64,000 nucleotides of DNA, taken from the NCBI GenBank assembly GCA_903832285.1, contig CAILAY010000020.1, positions 26,805-90,804 on the forward strand. The letters are read 5' to 3'. The notes under the pieces are model-generated. The model was not told the DNA's origin, did not search any database, and saw only the letters and a list, made by a program, of their open reading frames with translations. Made by a program: the position numbers and the translations under genes. This document shows, piece by piece, positions 8,966 to 17,907 of this stretch; the first letter of the stretch is position 1; every line of letters begins with the position of its first letter. This DNA comes from an uncultured beta proteobacterium (GTDB lineage: Bacteria; Pseudomonadota; Gammaproteobacteria; Burkholderiales; Burkholderiaceae_C).

Positions 8966-10393
8966 TCATCGCTCCCCGGTGTTCCCACTCATGGCGCGCA
9001 GCACGATCACCAGAAACAGGATGCCGCCGATGATCGCGATCAGGCCGCCCAGACCCATCAGGCCCATGCCCCAGACCTCCTGGGTCGAGCCCAGGACCTG
9101 GTCCGCGCCCGCCACCTTGCGCTGCACGCCGTAACCTCCGGACCAGACCAGGCCTGCGATGTGCAGCAACTGGCCGCCGCCGTAAATGGCCGGTTGCCAT
9201 GCGGCGGCGCGCGACGTCGGCGCCGCAAAGCCGAATTGCGGCAGCAGCCGGTACACCACGCCCATCATGGCCAGGGTGACTCCCACGATGCAACCGTGGT
9301 AGTGCGCTGGTATGCGCACATTGCTGCCGCTGATCATGAAGCCGATCAGTCCTCCGGCCGAAAACAGCAGCAGCGAGGCCAGCAGGCTGGAACGCAGCGG
9401 TCGCAGTTGCGCCGTCATGGCCGGCATCGGCCAAAGCGACCACAGTACGGCCAGCGCAATCGGGCCGATCACCAGTCCGCCGCCGTAGCGCATGAGCAGC
9501 GTCTGAAGCTGATGGTGCTCGATGGAGGTCACGTCATAGGCCAGGTAGGTGATGGGTGTGAGGAACACGGCCAGCAAGGCCAAGGCGAACAGCAACGTCA
9601 CCACCCTGGGCGACAGGCGCAGCCCCCGACCCAGGGACGATGCCAGCCAGATCCAGCCCATCAGCATCAGCAAGGTATAGGCAAATTGCAGCACGTGGCC
9701 ACCACCCCAGAACAACAGTTCGTAATAAGCCCTGGCATCCAGGCTGCGCGGCAGCCTGACCCATGACCAGACGAAGGCGAACGCAGCGATGGCGGTCGCC
9801 ACCAGCGCGGCGTTCAGGGCAAAGCGCAGCGCACCGTCGCCCGTGATGTGCATACCCACAGGGGACGCTGCCAGCATGGAGCGCAGGCACAGCAGGCTGA
9901 TGCCGACACCGAACAGCGTCAGGCCGGTGAGAAAAACCGAGCCGTCGAGTACCGGCACATAGTTGGACATCACGGGCGTGGCGATCTGCACGAAAGGCGC
10001 GATGCACAGGATGCCGGTTCCCAGCGCCGAGAGTGCGAAGGCGCACCACGCGAGCGCTTGCCAGCGGGTGGTTCCGCTCAACGTCCAGAGCGCGCCACCG
10101 AAGGAAAGAAACCACACCAGCACCGAGAGATCGACGTGCACCACCAGCGCCACGCGAAAGAAGTCCGCCACCGGAAAAAGAGTTTGCAGTTGCGGTGTGC
10201 GCGACAACACCAGCAGGATGGAAAACAATCCTGATGCCAGCAGCGCCGTGAGCCCCAAGCCTAGCCAGGCCAGGGCCAATGATTTGCGCGCGTCCTGCGG
10301 TACCGAGAGGGAAAAGAGAAAGCTCGCACCATCTGGCGCGACGCTTTCGCTGTGGCGCATGGGCGCACCGGGTTCTGATCTCAGTTCAGTCAT
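8966..10393 (-). CDS. divergent heme-copper reductase subunit I
   Basis: A 475-residue polytopic membrane protein with about 12 helices. The six metal-ligand histidines of the heme-copper superfamily can be placed: H86 (HVDLSVLVWFL), H233 (GGGHVLQF), H293/H294 (IEHHQLQ) and H364/H366 (AHYHG). The residue four after H233 is Phe237, where oxygen-reducing A/B-type oxidases have the cross-linked tyrosine, so an O2 reductase of that kind is unlikely. The start is the ATG at 10393, overlapping the upstream stop by 8 bp, rather than the earlier in-frame ATG at 10609. It may be a second NO-reductase-like or electron-transfer subunit; automatic pipelines usually call such proteins cbb3-like subunit I. 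Confidence 0.75.
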   Translation of the reverse strand: MTELRSEPGAPMRHSESVAPDGASFLFSLSVPQDARKSLALAWLGLGLTALLASGLFSILLVLSRTPQLQTLFPVADFFRVALVVHVDLSVLVWFLSFGGALWTLSGTTRWQALAWCAFALSALGTGILCIAPFVQIATPVMSNYVPVLDGSVFLTGLTLFGVGISLLCLRSMLAASPVGMHITGDGALRFALNAALVATAIAAFAFVWSWVRLPRSLDARAYYELLFWGGGHVLQFAYTLLMLMGWIWLASSLGRGLRLSPRVVTLLFALALLAVFLTPITYLAYDVTSIEHHQLQTLLMRYGGGLVIGPIALAVLWSLWPMPAMTAQLRPLRSSLLASLLLFSAGGLIGFMISGSNVRIPAHYHGCIVGVTLAMMGVVYRLLPQFGFAAPTSRAAAWQPAIYGGGQLLHIAGLVWSGGYGVQRKVAGADQVLGSTQEVWGMGLMGLGGLIAIIGGILFLVIVLRAMSGNTGER

Positions 10394-11945
10394 GTTCCGA
10401 TTCTTTCGATGGGTCGGGAGTTCTAACAGAGGCCACGCCGCGCATCCGCGAGCGCAGGAGCGCCAGCGCCGCCTCGACGCCAAGCATATCGCGTCCGCAC
10501 CATTGAACTTCGATCTGTTCCCTGTCAACCCTGCCGCGCAATCTTGGCTCGCGCAGGCCCAGCAGCCGTTGCTGCAACCAGCGGTCGCCGAGCCGGAACT
10601 CGCAGTCACCTTCGCGGCAACCGGCGATGACCACGCCCCCGGCTCCCAGTCGCAGCGCGTACTCGATAAACGACGGGGGCAGCATGGCGGCGCATTCCAG
10701 TTCCATCACGGCGGTCGTGGGGTTCTCCAGTCGTGTGAAATCCGCAGCCTGGCGGCAACCGAACAGCACGATTTTCTCCGGGCCGTCGAGCGTGGACACT
10801 TTTCGCTGGAGTTCGCGTCGCAACATGGCCACCGGGGTATCCGGCATTTCGATGCCGGATACGATGTCTTCGACCCGTCTGAATGGCGTCGATGAAGGAC
10901 AGGACCCCACGCAGATGCCGCAGGCGGCGCAAAGGTCGGCATTGACCGACGCCTGCCTGGCATGGCGACTCTGGTCGGTGCGGGGCATCATCACCACCGC
11001 GCCGAACGGACAGTCTGCGACGCAGCGCGCACAGCCATTGCAGTGGGGCAGATCCACGCGGGCCGGCAGATGCCGCCGCGCGCGGGATACCCGCCATAGC
11101 GGCATCAACGCCAGCGCCACGGTCAAGCCGGCGGCGAGCCACCAGACGGCCTGCGCCGAGAGCGTGTTAACCACAGGATGGACGAAAAGATAGAACCAGT
11201 CCAGAGAAAGTAGTGCTGCCACGTGGCCGGTGTCCGCCGGACCCAGGCTGGTAGCGGGTCTGATGAGCGCCAGCAAGGCCAGCATCACCAGGGTTCCCAG
11301 TGTGAGCCAGGGCGGTGGCCACATGCGAGGCAGCGCCACGCGCTGCACATGCACCCAGGTGGCGCCGAGCAGCAACAGCGGCAGACCGATGTGGACGAAC
11401 ATGATGAGCGAAAAGAAGCGGTCGTTGAGGGCATCGGGCGTGAGGAAATTGCGTGCCAACAGCTCTGCGCCCAGCGGTAACGCCTGCAGCCACTCGGCCA
11501 TGGCGGTCACGCTGAACAGTGCGCGTTCGTCCCACAGCAACCACAGGCCCGTGATGCCGGCCAGCCACAGCAGCCATAGCAGCGGAATACCCGTGAGCCA
11601 GGAATACCAGCGCACGCCCCGAAAATGTCCACGCGCGGCCTCGCGCAGCAGGTGCAGGAGCGTGAGCAGCATGAAGGCGTCGGCCGCGTAGCGGTGCATG
11701 CCGCGCAGCAATCGCCCCAGCAACAGCGGGTCGTTTTGCAGGCGCAGACCGGAGGCATAGGCTCCGGCGACACTGGTGTCATACAGGGCGTAGGCAATGA
11801 CGCCGCTGGCAACCGAGATCAACAGACTGAGAAACGCCAGCGCACCCAGGTGCCGCCAGGGGTTTTGCGCGGGCGCGAACGCTTGGTCGAAGGCGCCGCT
11901 GAGCCCCTCATCGGCGGCGCGCAGCGAACTCAGCACGGTGGACAT
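10386..11945 (-). CDS. cytochrome b - double 4Fe-4S ferredoxin - MvhD-like fusion
   Basis: A 519-residue three-module protein. Residues about 1-285 form a cytochrome b6-like N-terminal domain with two His-x13-His pairs (HRYAADAF...LLH and HIGLPLLL...WVH), the ligands of two b haems. Residues about 295-365 hold two ferredoxin clusters, CNGCARCVADCP and CAACGICVGSCP. Residues about 390-500 match the MvhD/FlpD hydrogenase iron-sulfur subunit family (FGCRQAADF, then AGCREGDCEFRLGD). MvhD proteins pass electrons between oxidoreductase modules and heterodisulfide-reductase-like partners. This suggests a membrane electron conduit serving the neighbouring heme-copper enzymes. No Rieske protein or cytochrome b subunit IV is nearby. 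Confidence 0.85.
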   Translation of the reverse strand: MSTVLSSLRAADEGLSGAFDQAFAPAQNPWRHLGALAFLSLLISVASGVIAYALYDTSVAGAYASGLRLQNDPLLLGRLLRGMHRYAADAFMLLTLLHLLREAARGHFRGVRWYSWLTGIPLLWLLWLAGITGLWLLWDERALFSVTAMAEWLQALPLGAELLARNFLTPDALNDRFFSLIMFVHIGLPLLLLGATWVHVQRVALPRMWPPPWLTLGTLVMLALLALIRPATSLGPADTGHVAALLSLDWFYLFVHPVVNTLSAQAVWWLAAGLTVALALMPLWRVSRARRHLPARVDLPHCNGCARCVADCPFGAVVMMPRTDQSRHARQASVNADLCAACGICVGSCPSSTPFRRVEDIVSGIEMPDTPVAMLRRELQRKVSTLDGPEKIVLFGCRQAADFTRLENPTTAVMELECAAMLPPSFIEYALRLGAGGVVIAGCREGDCEFRLGDRWLQQRLLGLREPRLRGRVDREQIEVQWCGRDMLGVEAALALLRSRMRGVASVRTPDPSKESEHD

Positions 11946-11954
11946 GATGCCAAC

Positions 11955-12473
11955 TCACCCGCGCGTGAACACAAAACCGCCGCTGCCGGTGAGGAAGTCG
12001 ACGATGATGACCTGGCCCGGATTGAGATCGACCTGGATGTCCCTGGCGTAGTTGATGGCGCCGTCGGGCCCGTCCGCAAGTCGCGCGCTGAAATGATGTG
12101 CGCCCGCCGGGATGGTGAGGCGTCGATAGACCGTGGCGGCGCCGTCCTTTTGCAAACCCAGAGGCGGCGTTTCGACGCGGTACAGCGGCTGCCCGTCCAT
12201 GTCGAGTTCGACCCTCACGAGGGCGCGTTCACGCGGGCAATCCATTTTGCTGCGCATGTTCGGCTGCAACTTCGCCAATTCCGCGGCGCCGCGTTCGCGG
12301 CAGGCAAATTTGAGCTGCCCTGAATGGCTGAACGAGAGCTTGAGCACAGCCTCGTTGTCATCGAGCTGGCGGTAGACCGGCGCGCTGGAAAAATAGCCGA
12401 TGACGGCGGCGAACGCCGCATAGGCTGCGATCTGCAAGCCGTAGCGCAGGGGTGTCGGAAGTGCCTTAGCCAT
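11955..12473 (-). CDS. membrane-anchored protein of unknown function
   Basis: A 172-residue protein with one N-terminal membrane segment (about residues 10-30) and a soluble domain that probably faces the periplasm. I recognise no family. Cysteines occur in FACRE and MDCPRE, and the C-terminal half looks like a beta sandwich (PLYRVETPPL, IPAGAHHFSARLADG). The ATG at 12473 overlaps the stop of the upstream cytochrome b-reductase gene by 8 bp; ORF extension to 12755 would run far into that gene and is rejected. It lies between the two cytochrome b fusion genes, so it may be an accessory subunit or copper/haem handling factor. Confidence 0.6.
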   Translation of the reverse strand: MAKALPTPLRYGLQIAAYAAFAAVIGYFSSAPVYRQLDDNEAVLKLSFSHSGQLKFACRERGAAELAKLQPNMRSKMDCPRERALVRVELDMDGQPLYRVETPPLGLQKDGAATVYRRLTIPAGAHHFSARLADGPDGAINYARDIQVDLNPGQVIIVDFLTGSGGFVFTRG

Positions 12474-14421
12474 GGGTCCCTCCAAGCCGCACCAGGTCGG
12501 CAGCCTGGCCATGCAATGCTCGCTGCGGCGCCAGGTGAAAGGCGTCCGAGAAGCAATCGTCGCTGGCCAGGCCTTGTTGCGCGAAAGCGGGCTGGGCCGC
12601 CTGCACCATCTGCACCGAGCCGCAGGCGTAAACCTGGTGCGTGGAAAGATCGGGAAAATCCGCAAGAATGGCTTCGTGCACGAGGCCGGTGCGACCGTCC
12701 CATCGGTCCTCGCCCAGTGGTGTCGACAGCACCGGAACGAATCGGAAGTTGGCATGTTCGCGCGCCCACTGTGCGGCCAGGTCGGCGAGGTAGAGGTCGC
12801 GTCGGCTGCGTACGCCCCAGTAAAGAATCATGCGGCGCTGCATGCCCGTGTGAAAGGCATGCTCCAGCATGCTCTTGACCGGCGCAAAACCAGTGGAGCC
12901 GGCGACGAAGATGATGGGTTTGTCGCTGTCTTCACGCAGTGTGAAAGCACCCAGGGGACCTTCGAAACGCAGTGTGTCGCCGATCTTCATGCTGTCGAAA
13001 ACCAGACCGGTAAAACGTCCGCCATCGACCCGGCGCACATGCAGTTCGATATCACCACCGGCCTCGGGTGCGGTGGCGAAGGAGAAACTGCGTTTGGCGC
13101 CGTCAGCTAGCATGATGTTGATGTACTGACCGGCGTGAAACGAGAACCGGGTACTGCCTTCGACCTGCAGGCAAACACGCATCACATCGGGGCTGAGCAG
13201 GTCCAGTCGCGCGACGCGGGCCAGGTAACGTTTGACGGGATGTGCCTTGGCACCTGACTGTGGCACATAGTCAATCTCGACATCGCTCAGGGCCTGGGCG
13301 CAGCACAGCAGTGTCTTGCCCGCAGCGCGCTCGGCCTCGGTCAACGCTGATCCCTGATAGGGCAGCAGCGCCACCTCCCCATGCAGCAACGTGCATTTGC
13401 ACGCGCCGCAGCCGCCGTTGCGGCAATCGAAAGGAAGCGGCAGGCCTTCGCGCAAACCGGCGTCGAGCAAGGTCTCACCGGCGCGCACGTCGATGATGCG
13501 GTTGTCTGGACGCAGGGCCAGGCCCCATGATTTTCGTTGGCCGACGGTGCGCGGTGGCAACCAGGGGAGGGCCAGCAGCAGTGCCGTGGCGCCGAGTACC
13601 AGGAGCCAGGTGTTGGCCGGGCCCCACTGCTGTATCAGCGCGTAGGTTGGCAGGTAAAACCAGTCGAAATCGAGTGTGGCGGCCATCGTCGCCATGTCCG
13701 CGCGTCCCTGGCTGAGCGCGGGCTTGAACAGCGAGAGCAGCGTGAGCGTGGCGAGCCAGCCCAGCATGATGGGCCGCGGTGGATTCGTTTTGGCACCGGG
13801 CACACGCTGGGTGTGAATCCAGAGCACGGTCATCACGCCCAGAGGCAAGCCGATGTGGATGAACGAGAGCAGCGAAAACAGCCGGTCGCTGACGTTGGCG
13901 TTGGAGATGAAATTGCGCGCCATCGAGCCGCCCAGGACCGGCAGCACGTCGAACCATTCGGTCGTGGCCGTCACCACGAACTGCGACAGCCGATCCCAGG
14001 GCAGCATGTAGCCGTTGATGCCGCTGGCATAGGTGAGCCAGAGGATGACGACGCCGGAGACCCAGGAAAACCAGCGGAATCCGCGGTGCCGATTGAAGGC
14101 GAAGTGGCGCAGCATGTGCAGCGCGATCACCAGCACCAGAGCGTCCGAGGCGTAGCGGTGCAGGCTGCGCAGCAGGCCGCCGACATAGCGCTGGCCGTGC
14201 GTGAGTGCGTCCACCGAGTCGTAGGCCTGGACCACGCTGGTCTCGAAAAATGCGTACAGGTACAGGCCGCTGAAGATGACGATCCAAAGCAGGAAATAGG
14301 CGATCGCGCCCAGGTGGTAAAAGGGATTCAGATGCTCCCCGAAGAACCGGTTGAAAATCTTTTCGAGGACGAGGAACGCGCGCTGGACCGGGGAGGCTGA
14401 GGTCGGGGAAGTGGAAGTCAT
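12466..14421 (-). CDS. cytochrome b - 2Fe-2S - FAD/NAD(P) reductase fusion
   Basis: A 651-residue fusion. The N-terminal ~280 residues are a cytochrome b6-like domain with two His-x13-His pairs (HRYASDAL...ALH and HIGLPLGV...WIH). A plant-type 2Fe-2S ferredoxin follows (CRNGGCGACKC, last cysteine pair in LLCCAQ). The last ~250 residues are a ferredoxin-NADP reductase module: RSFSFATAP for FAD, FVAGSTGFAPVKSMLEHA for NAD(P), and YACGSVQMV near the end. The layout predicts electron flow from NAD(P)H through FAD and 2Fe-2S to b haems in the membrane. The start is the ATG at 14421, which shares an ATGA overlap with the SCO gene. Confidence 0.87.
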   Translation of the reverse strand: MTSTSPTSASPVQRAFLVLEKIFNRFFGEHLNPFYHLGAIAYFLLWIVIFSGLYLYAFFETSVVQAYDSVDALTHGQRYVGGLLRSLHRYASDALVLVIALHMLRHFAFNRHRGFRWFSWVSGVVILWLTYASGINGYMLPWDRLSQFVVTATTEWFDVLPVLGGSMARNFISNANVSDRLFSLLSFIHIGLPLGVMTVLWIHTQRVPGAKTNPPRPIMLGWLATLTLLSLFKPALSQGRADMATMAATLDFDWFYLPTYALIQQWGPANTWLLVLGATALLLALPWLPPRTVGQRKSWGLALRPDNRIIDVRAGETLLDAGLREGLPLPFDCRNGGCGACKCTLLHGEVALLPYQGSALTEAERAAGKTLLCCAQALSDVEIDYVPQSGAKAHPVKRYLARVARLDLLSPDVMRVCLQVEGSTRFSFHAGQYINIMLADGAKRSFSFATAPEAGGDIELHVRRVDGGRFTGLVFDSMKIGDTLRFEGPLGAFTLREDSDKPIIFVAGSTGFAPVKSMLEHAFHTGMQRRMILYWGVRSRRDLYLADLAAQWAREHANFRFVPVLSTPLGEDRWDGRTGLVHEAILADFPDLSTHQVYACGSVQMVQAAQPAFAQQGLASDDCFSDAFHLAPQRALHGQAADLVRLGGTHG

Positions 14422-15356
14422 GTAGGAAAGGGTGTGGCGGCTTCGCCTGAGGAGGTGAGTCGCACCATTTTGGCTCGCCGGGCGCGGCGCTGGGCCAGCC
14501 ATTCAGAGAGAAAGAACCACACCATGAACAGCGCGAAGGTGACGCCGCCCGCCACCTCGAGCAACAGGCCGTACTGGACGCGGTACTTACCGGTAACAGG
14601 GTCGTAAACCGTGCACAGGATGCGCACGCGGTCGATCAGATCGTCCAGCCGCAGCTGCTGTGGCACCGGAGCGTTGGTGAGCAGTTGTTTGATGGGCTCG
14701 CCCAGAGAACCAGCGTCGAGTTCCTCGCCATAGATCTGTCGATAGATGCGACCCTGGGCATCCAGCAGTGTGACTTGAAGCACGTGATCGAAGCCGGCCG
14801 GTGTGGCCCTGAAGCTGAAACCGAATTCCCGCGCCAGTGGTTCCACGATGGCCGCGTGCGGGCTCAGGAACTCCCAGTTGGGCTGGTCGATGCGGTGCTG
14901 AAGGGCAAAGGCCTTGAGCGCCTGTGGCGAGTCGGCCGGCTGATTGAAGCCGATACTGATGACATTGAACTGATTCGTGCCGAACACGTCGCGGCCAACG
15001 GCCAGGGCGTCTTGCAGGGAACGCGTCGTCAAGGGACAAACCTGGAAGCAGCCGGTATAGATGAAGCTCACCAGCAGGGGCTTGCCCCGGTATTGCGACA
15101 GCCGCACCGGGCGGCCTTCGCGATCGAGCAGTGTGAAGTCGCTGACCAGAGTCCCGACGGCGGCCTGGCTGGTGCGCAGCGCAGCGCTCTGGTCCAGCCC
15201 AAGCGAGGTGGTCTCGGCACCCACAGCGGAGAGGGCATACGCCGACAGGGCCGTCACCGCTGCAGCGATCAGCCAGAGGCGCAGTTTTTCCCGGGTGACA
15301 TGAAGACCCCGTCCGATGTTGATCAGCTTTTTTCCGTGTTGCGTCATGGGCGACAT
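14418..15356 (-). CDS. senC: SCO1/SenC family copper chaperone with extra C-terminal helix
   Basis: A 312-residue membrane-anchored thioredoxin-fold protein. The N-terminal hydrophobic anchor covers about residues 28-46. The copper-binding set is intact: TGCFQVCPLT (CxxxC) near residues 102-111 and the conserved histidine in GFDHVLQVTL. An additional membrane helix lies near residues 273-293, so the C-terminus is anchored too, unlike most SCO proteins. SCO proteins assemble the CuA centre of subunit II, encoded two genes upstream here. SCO (senC) next to norSY is known from ammonia oxidisers. Another ATG at 15347 is possible. Confidence 0.9.
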   Translation of the reverse strand: MSPMTQHGKKLINIGRGLHVTREKLRLWLIAAAVTALSAYALSAVGAETTSLGLDQSAALRTSQAAVGTLVSDFTLLDREGRPVRLSQYRGKPLLVSFIYTGCFQVCPLTTRSLQDALAVGRDVFGTNQFNVISIGFNQPADSPQALKAFALQHRIDQPNWEFLSPHAAIVEPLAREFGFSFRATPAGFDHVLQVTLLDAQGRIYRQIYGEELDAGSLGEPIKQLLTNAPVPQQLRLDDLIDRVRILCTVYDPVTGKYRVQYGLLLEVAGGVTFALFMVWFFLSEWLAQRRARRAKMVRLTSSGEAATPFPT

Positions 15357-15414
15357 GGCAAGGCGCAGGGCACGTAAAGGTGGCGAGGGCAGCCGAAGCT
15401 GCCCTCATCCATGA

Positions 15415-17112
15415 TCAGCCCAAGCCCCAGACCTGTGACAGATACTTCCAGTTGATGAAGTAATACAGCACGAAGGACACCAGGAACACCATCGCCAGCG
15501 TGAAGGTGCCCGGTGCGGCAAAACCGGCCGAGCCATAGCTCTGCGCCGCCGCGCTGGGTGCCGAAACCGGTATCGGCGTGAAGTTGGCGTTGGACTTGCC
15601 GCCTTCGAGCTTCTTGCCCCACAGCAGCGACCCTACGGTGATGTAGATGTACAAGGCGCCGCCCGTCATGGCCGCCACACCCGCGATACCCACCAGACCC
15701 ATCATCAGGTAGGCAGCACCCGGCCACTCGTAGGCCATGGCAGCGCCGGCGAAGCTCAGGTCCCAATGCCTGCGCGGGACACCCAGGGTTCCCGCGCCCA
15801 TCATCACCAGGCAGAAGAAGTACATCGACAGGCCGAACAGATAAGGCTGCAGCTTGGCCAGGCCCGGGTTGATCATTTCACGCTTGAACAGCACCGGAAT
15901 CAGGAAGTAGGTCAGTGCCATGAAGGTCAGCGTGGTACCAACGACCACAGTAGCGTGGAAGTGGCCCGGCACATAGACCGTGTTGTGGATGATCATGTTG
16001 AGTTGTTCGGTGCCCATCATCACGCCCGAGATGCCACCCAGGAAACCAAAGCCGATGAGTGAGATGAACATGCCCGAGAACACCGGGTTGCCCCAGGGCG
16101 CCTTGCGCAGCCACTCGAACAAACCGTTGTTGAAGCCCTTGGCCCGCTGCGCCACTTCGATCGCGCCAGGGATGGTCAGACCGTGGATCATGGACGCCAG
16201 CACAGCGAAGTACATGAAGTAGCTCGTGTTCACGACCTTCCAGCCCGTGCTCAGGCCCGGGTCGGCCAACAGATGGTGCGCGCTGGCCAGTTGAAGGAAC
16301 AGGATGTAGAGCAGGAAAGCGCCGCGACTCACGCGCTCGGACATGGGCTTGGCGCCAAAGGCGATGGCCGCGACCGCATACCAGATGGAGATGTGGGCTG
16401 CCACGTTGATCTGCTGCGACGAGTGACCGAAGGCCCACCAGATGGTGCGATACATCAGCGGGTCCACCTCCTTGATGATGCCCACCGACATCAGGAAGGT
16501 GGGGATCAGGATGATGGCGCCCGAGGCAATGGTGAAGACCGCGATGATCGCCGCCACGATGGCGCCGAAGGTCACGAGCGGCACCGAACCCTGGTAGGTC
16601 TTGTCGCGCTTGGCCACGACCAGGGTGCCGAAGAAGACAAAGCAGGCGATCAGGGCACCGACGGCGAACAGGATCAGCCCCACGTAGAAATAGGGCGACG
16701 CCATCATCGGTACATACGATGTCATCATCACGCTGGAGCCGCCCTGGAACACCGTGAGGTTGTTCATCACGGCGCCGACCAGCATCAGTGCGAAGGCAAG
16801 CCAGGCCACCTTGGGCGTTGCAAGCCGACAGCGCAGCAGCGTGGACGAGGCGAAGTACAGCACCGCGATCTCAAAGAAGATGACCCAGAAGATCAGCATG
16901 TCGATACCGTGCGCGGTGAGCACCATGTAGAAGGTGTCTGCCGCAAGCCAATGCACGGCGGGCCAGCGCGTGAGCACCACGCCGATGGCCAGGATGCCAC
17001 CGACGAGTAGCGCGACGACCGCCGTCACGGCGTTGATCACCATCAGCTTTTCGGCGTTGGATTCGAATTGCAGCCCTGAACGGGGGCAGGTCCGGTAAGT
17101 TGTTGTTGTCAT
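15415..17112 (-). CDS. norY: heme-copper reductase subunit I, sNOR/eNOR-like NO reductase
   Basis: A 565-residue protein with about 12-14 helices. All six ligand histidines are present: H68 (LTAHGIDML), H230 (FGHSSQQ), H279/H280 (SAHHLL) and H384/H386 (VPGHFHATVV). The residue four after H230, where oxidases have the cross-linked tyrosine, is Gln234. Loss of that tyrosine is typical of NO reductases in the superfamily. With the CuA subunit and SCO gene alongside, this resembles the norSY-senC arrangement (sNOR) of ammonia oxidisers and the eNOR group, and it lies in a nir island without norB. The ATG at 17112 follows an AGGTGG site; GTG at 17121 is an alternative. The NorY symbol is tentative. 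Confidence 0.75.
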   Translation of the reverse strand: MTTTTYRTCPRSGLQFESNAEKLMVINAVTAVVALLVGGILAIGVVLTRWPAVHWLAADTFYMVLTAHGIDMLIFWVIFFEIAVLYFASSTLLRCRLATPKVAWLAFALMLVGAVMNNLTVFQGGSSVMMTSYVPMMASPYFYVGLILFAVGALIACFVFFGTLVVAKRDKTYQGSVPLVTFGAIVAAIIAVFTIASGAIILIPTFLMSVGIIKEVDPLMYRTIWWAFGHSSQQINVAAHISIWYAVAAIAFGAKPMSERVSRGAFLLYILFLQLASAHHLLADPGLSTGWKVVNTSYFMYFAVLASMIHGLTIPGAIEVAQRAKGFNNGLFEWLRKAPWGNPVFSGMFISLIGFGFLGGISGVMMGTEQLNMIIHNTVYVPGHFHATVVVGTTLTFMALTYFLIPVLFKREMINPGLAKLQPYLFGLSMYFFCLVMMGAGTLGVPRRHWDLSFAGAAMAYEWPGAAYLMMGLVGIAGVAAMTGGALYIYITVGSLLWGKKLEGGKSNANFTPIPVSAPSAAAQSYGSAGFAAPGTFTLAMVFLVSFVLYYFINWKYLSQVWGLG

Positions 17113-17122
17113 CTGGTCCACC

Positions 17123-17683
17123 TTATTTCACGTAAAGGCGACTCACCATGGTGTGGTGGTTGATGCCGCAGTATTCATTGCAAACGACAGAATAGGTGCC
17201 CGCCTTGTTGGGCGTGACCTTCACCACGTGTTCGTAGCCGGGAACGATCTGGATGTTGATGTTGGCCGGTTGCAACGAGAAGCCATGGTTGTAATCCATG
17301 GACGTGATGTGCAAGCGGTAGGTCTTGTCCTTCTCGAGTTCGATGATGGGCCAGAAATTCCACAACCGCGCCACGATGTAGACGTCGCCGCCCGCAGGAG
17401 GCGCCACCACGGGAATCTTCTCTTCCTGTCCGAACATGTTCTTGTATGTCTCGGTGCGCACGGTGTATTTGTCCACGACCGCCTGGGCCTTCTTGGTGAA
17501 CAGCTCAGGCGTGGTCTTGTAGGTCTCGGTGGAGAGATTCTGTTTTCCCCATATGTGCCAGCCGACCATCATGGCAAACATGATCAGGCACCAGATGAGC
17601 GAAATCACGATCCAGGTACCTTCGACCCGGTCCAATGGATGCTTCCACCACAGTCGTTCGGCAGGGGGCAATATGGCACTCAT
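17123..17683 (-). CDS. norS: CuA-containing heme-copper reductase subunit II
   Basis: A 186-residue protein with one N-terminal membrane helix (about residues 22-44) and a periplasmic cupredoxin domain. The CuA site is complete: H133 in DYNHGFSL, then C168-x3-C172-x3-H176-x2-M179. It accepts electrons from a soluble donor such as a c-type cytochrome and passes them to subunit I. A clear GGAG lies upstream of the ATG. It is second in the operon, ahead of subunit I and the SCO gene. The norS symbol depends on the sNOR assignment of subunit I; coxB-like is the neutral alternative. Confidence 0.85.
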   Translation of the reverse strand: MSAILPPAERLWWKHPLDRVEGTWIVISLIWCLIMFAMMVGWHIWGKQNLSTETYKTTPELFTKKAQAVVDKYTVRTETYKNMFGQEEKIPVVAPPAGGDVYIVARLWNFWPIIELEKDKTYRLHITSMDYNHGFSLQPANINIQIVPGYEHVVKVTPNKAGTYSVVCNEYCGINHHTMVSRLYVK

Positions 17684-17736
17684 TTTTGTTTCTCCTTATT
17701 GGGGGTGCTGTGGGTGTGTTGCGGTTGAAGCAAGAC

Positions 17737-17907
17737 CTATTTGGCCAAGGGCACCGTCAGGATGTCGATCACGCCCCACAGGGTGTAGACCACCATGGGA
17801 ATCATCACGCCCAGGAAGAGAAGGATGAAGGGGTTGTCCAGCAACTGCTGCATGAACGGGACGGGTTCATTGGGGTCGTCCGATGAAATCGAATGGGGTT
17901 GCGACAT
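17737..17907 (-). CDS. small single-helix subunit of the heme-copper reductase
   Basis: A 56-residue protein: a short acidic cytoplasmic N-terminus (SSDDPNEPVP), then one membrane helix (about residues 25-48). It resembles the small subunit IIa-type peptides that precede CuA subunits of B-type heme-copper enzymes. The ATG at 17907 is chosen because AAGGAG stands about six bases upstream; the in-frame start at 17925 lacks this. It is first in the nine-gene cluster. Confidence 0.65.
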   Translation of the reverse strand: MSQPHSISSDDPNEPVPFMQQLLDNPFILLFLGVMIPMVVYTLWGVIDILTVPLAK

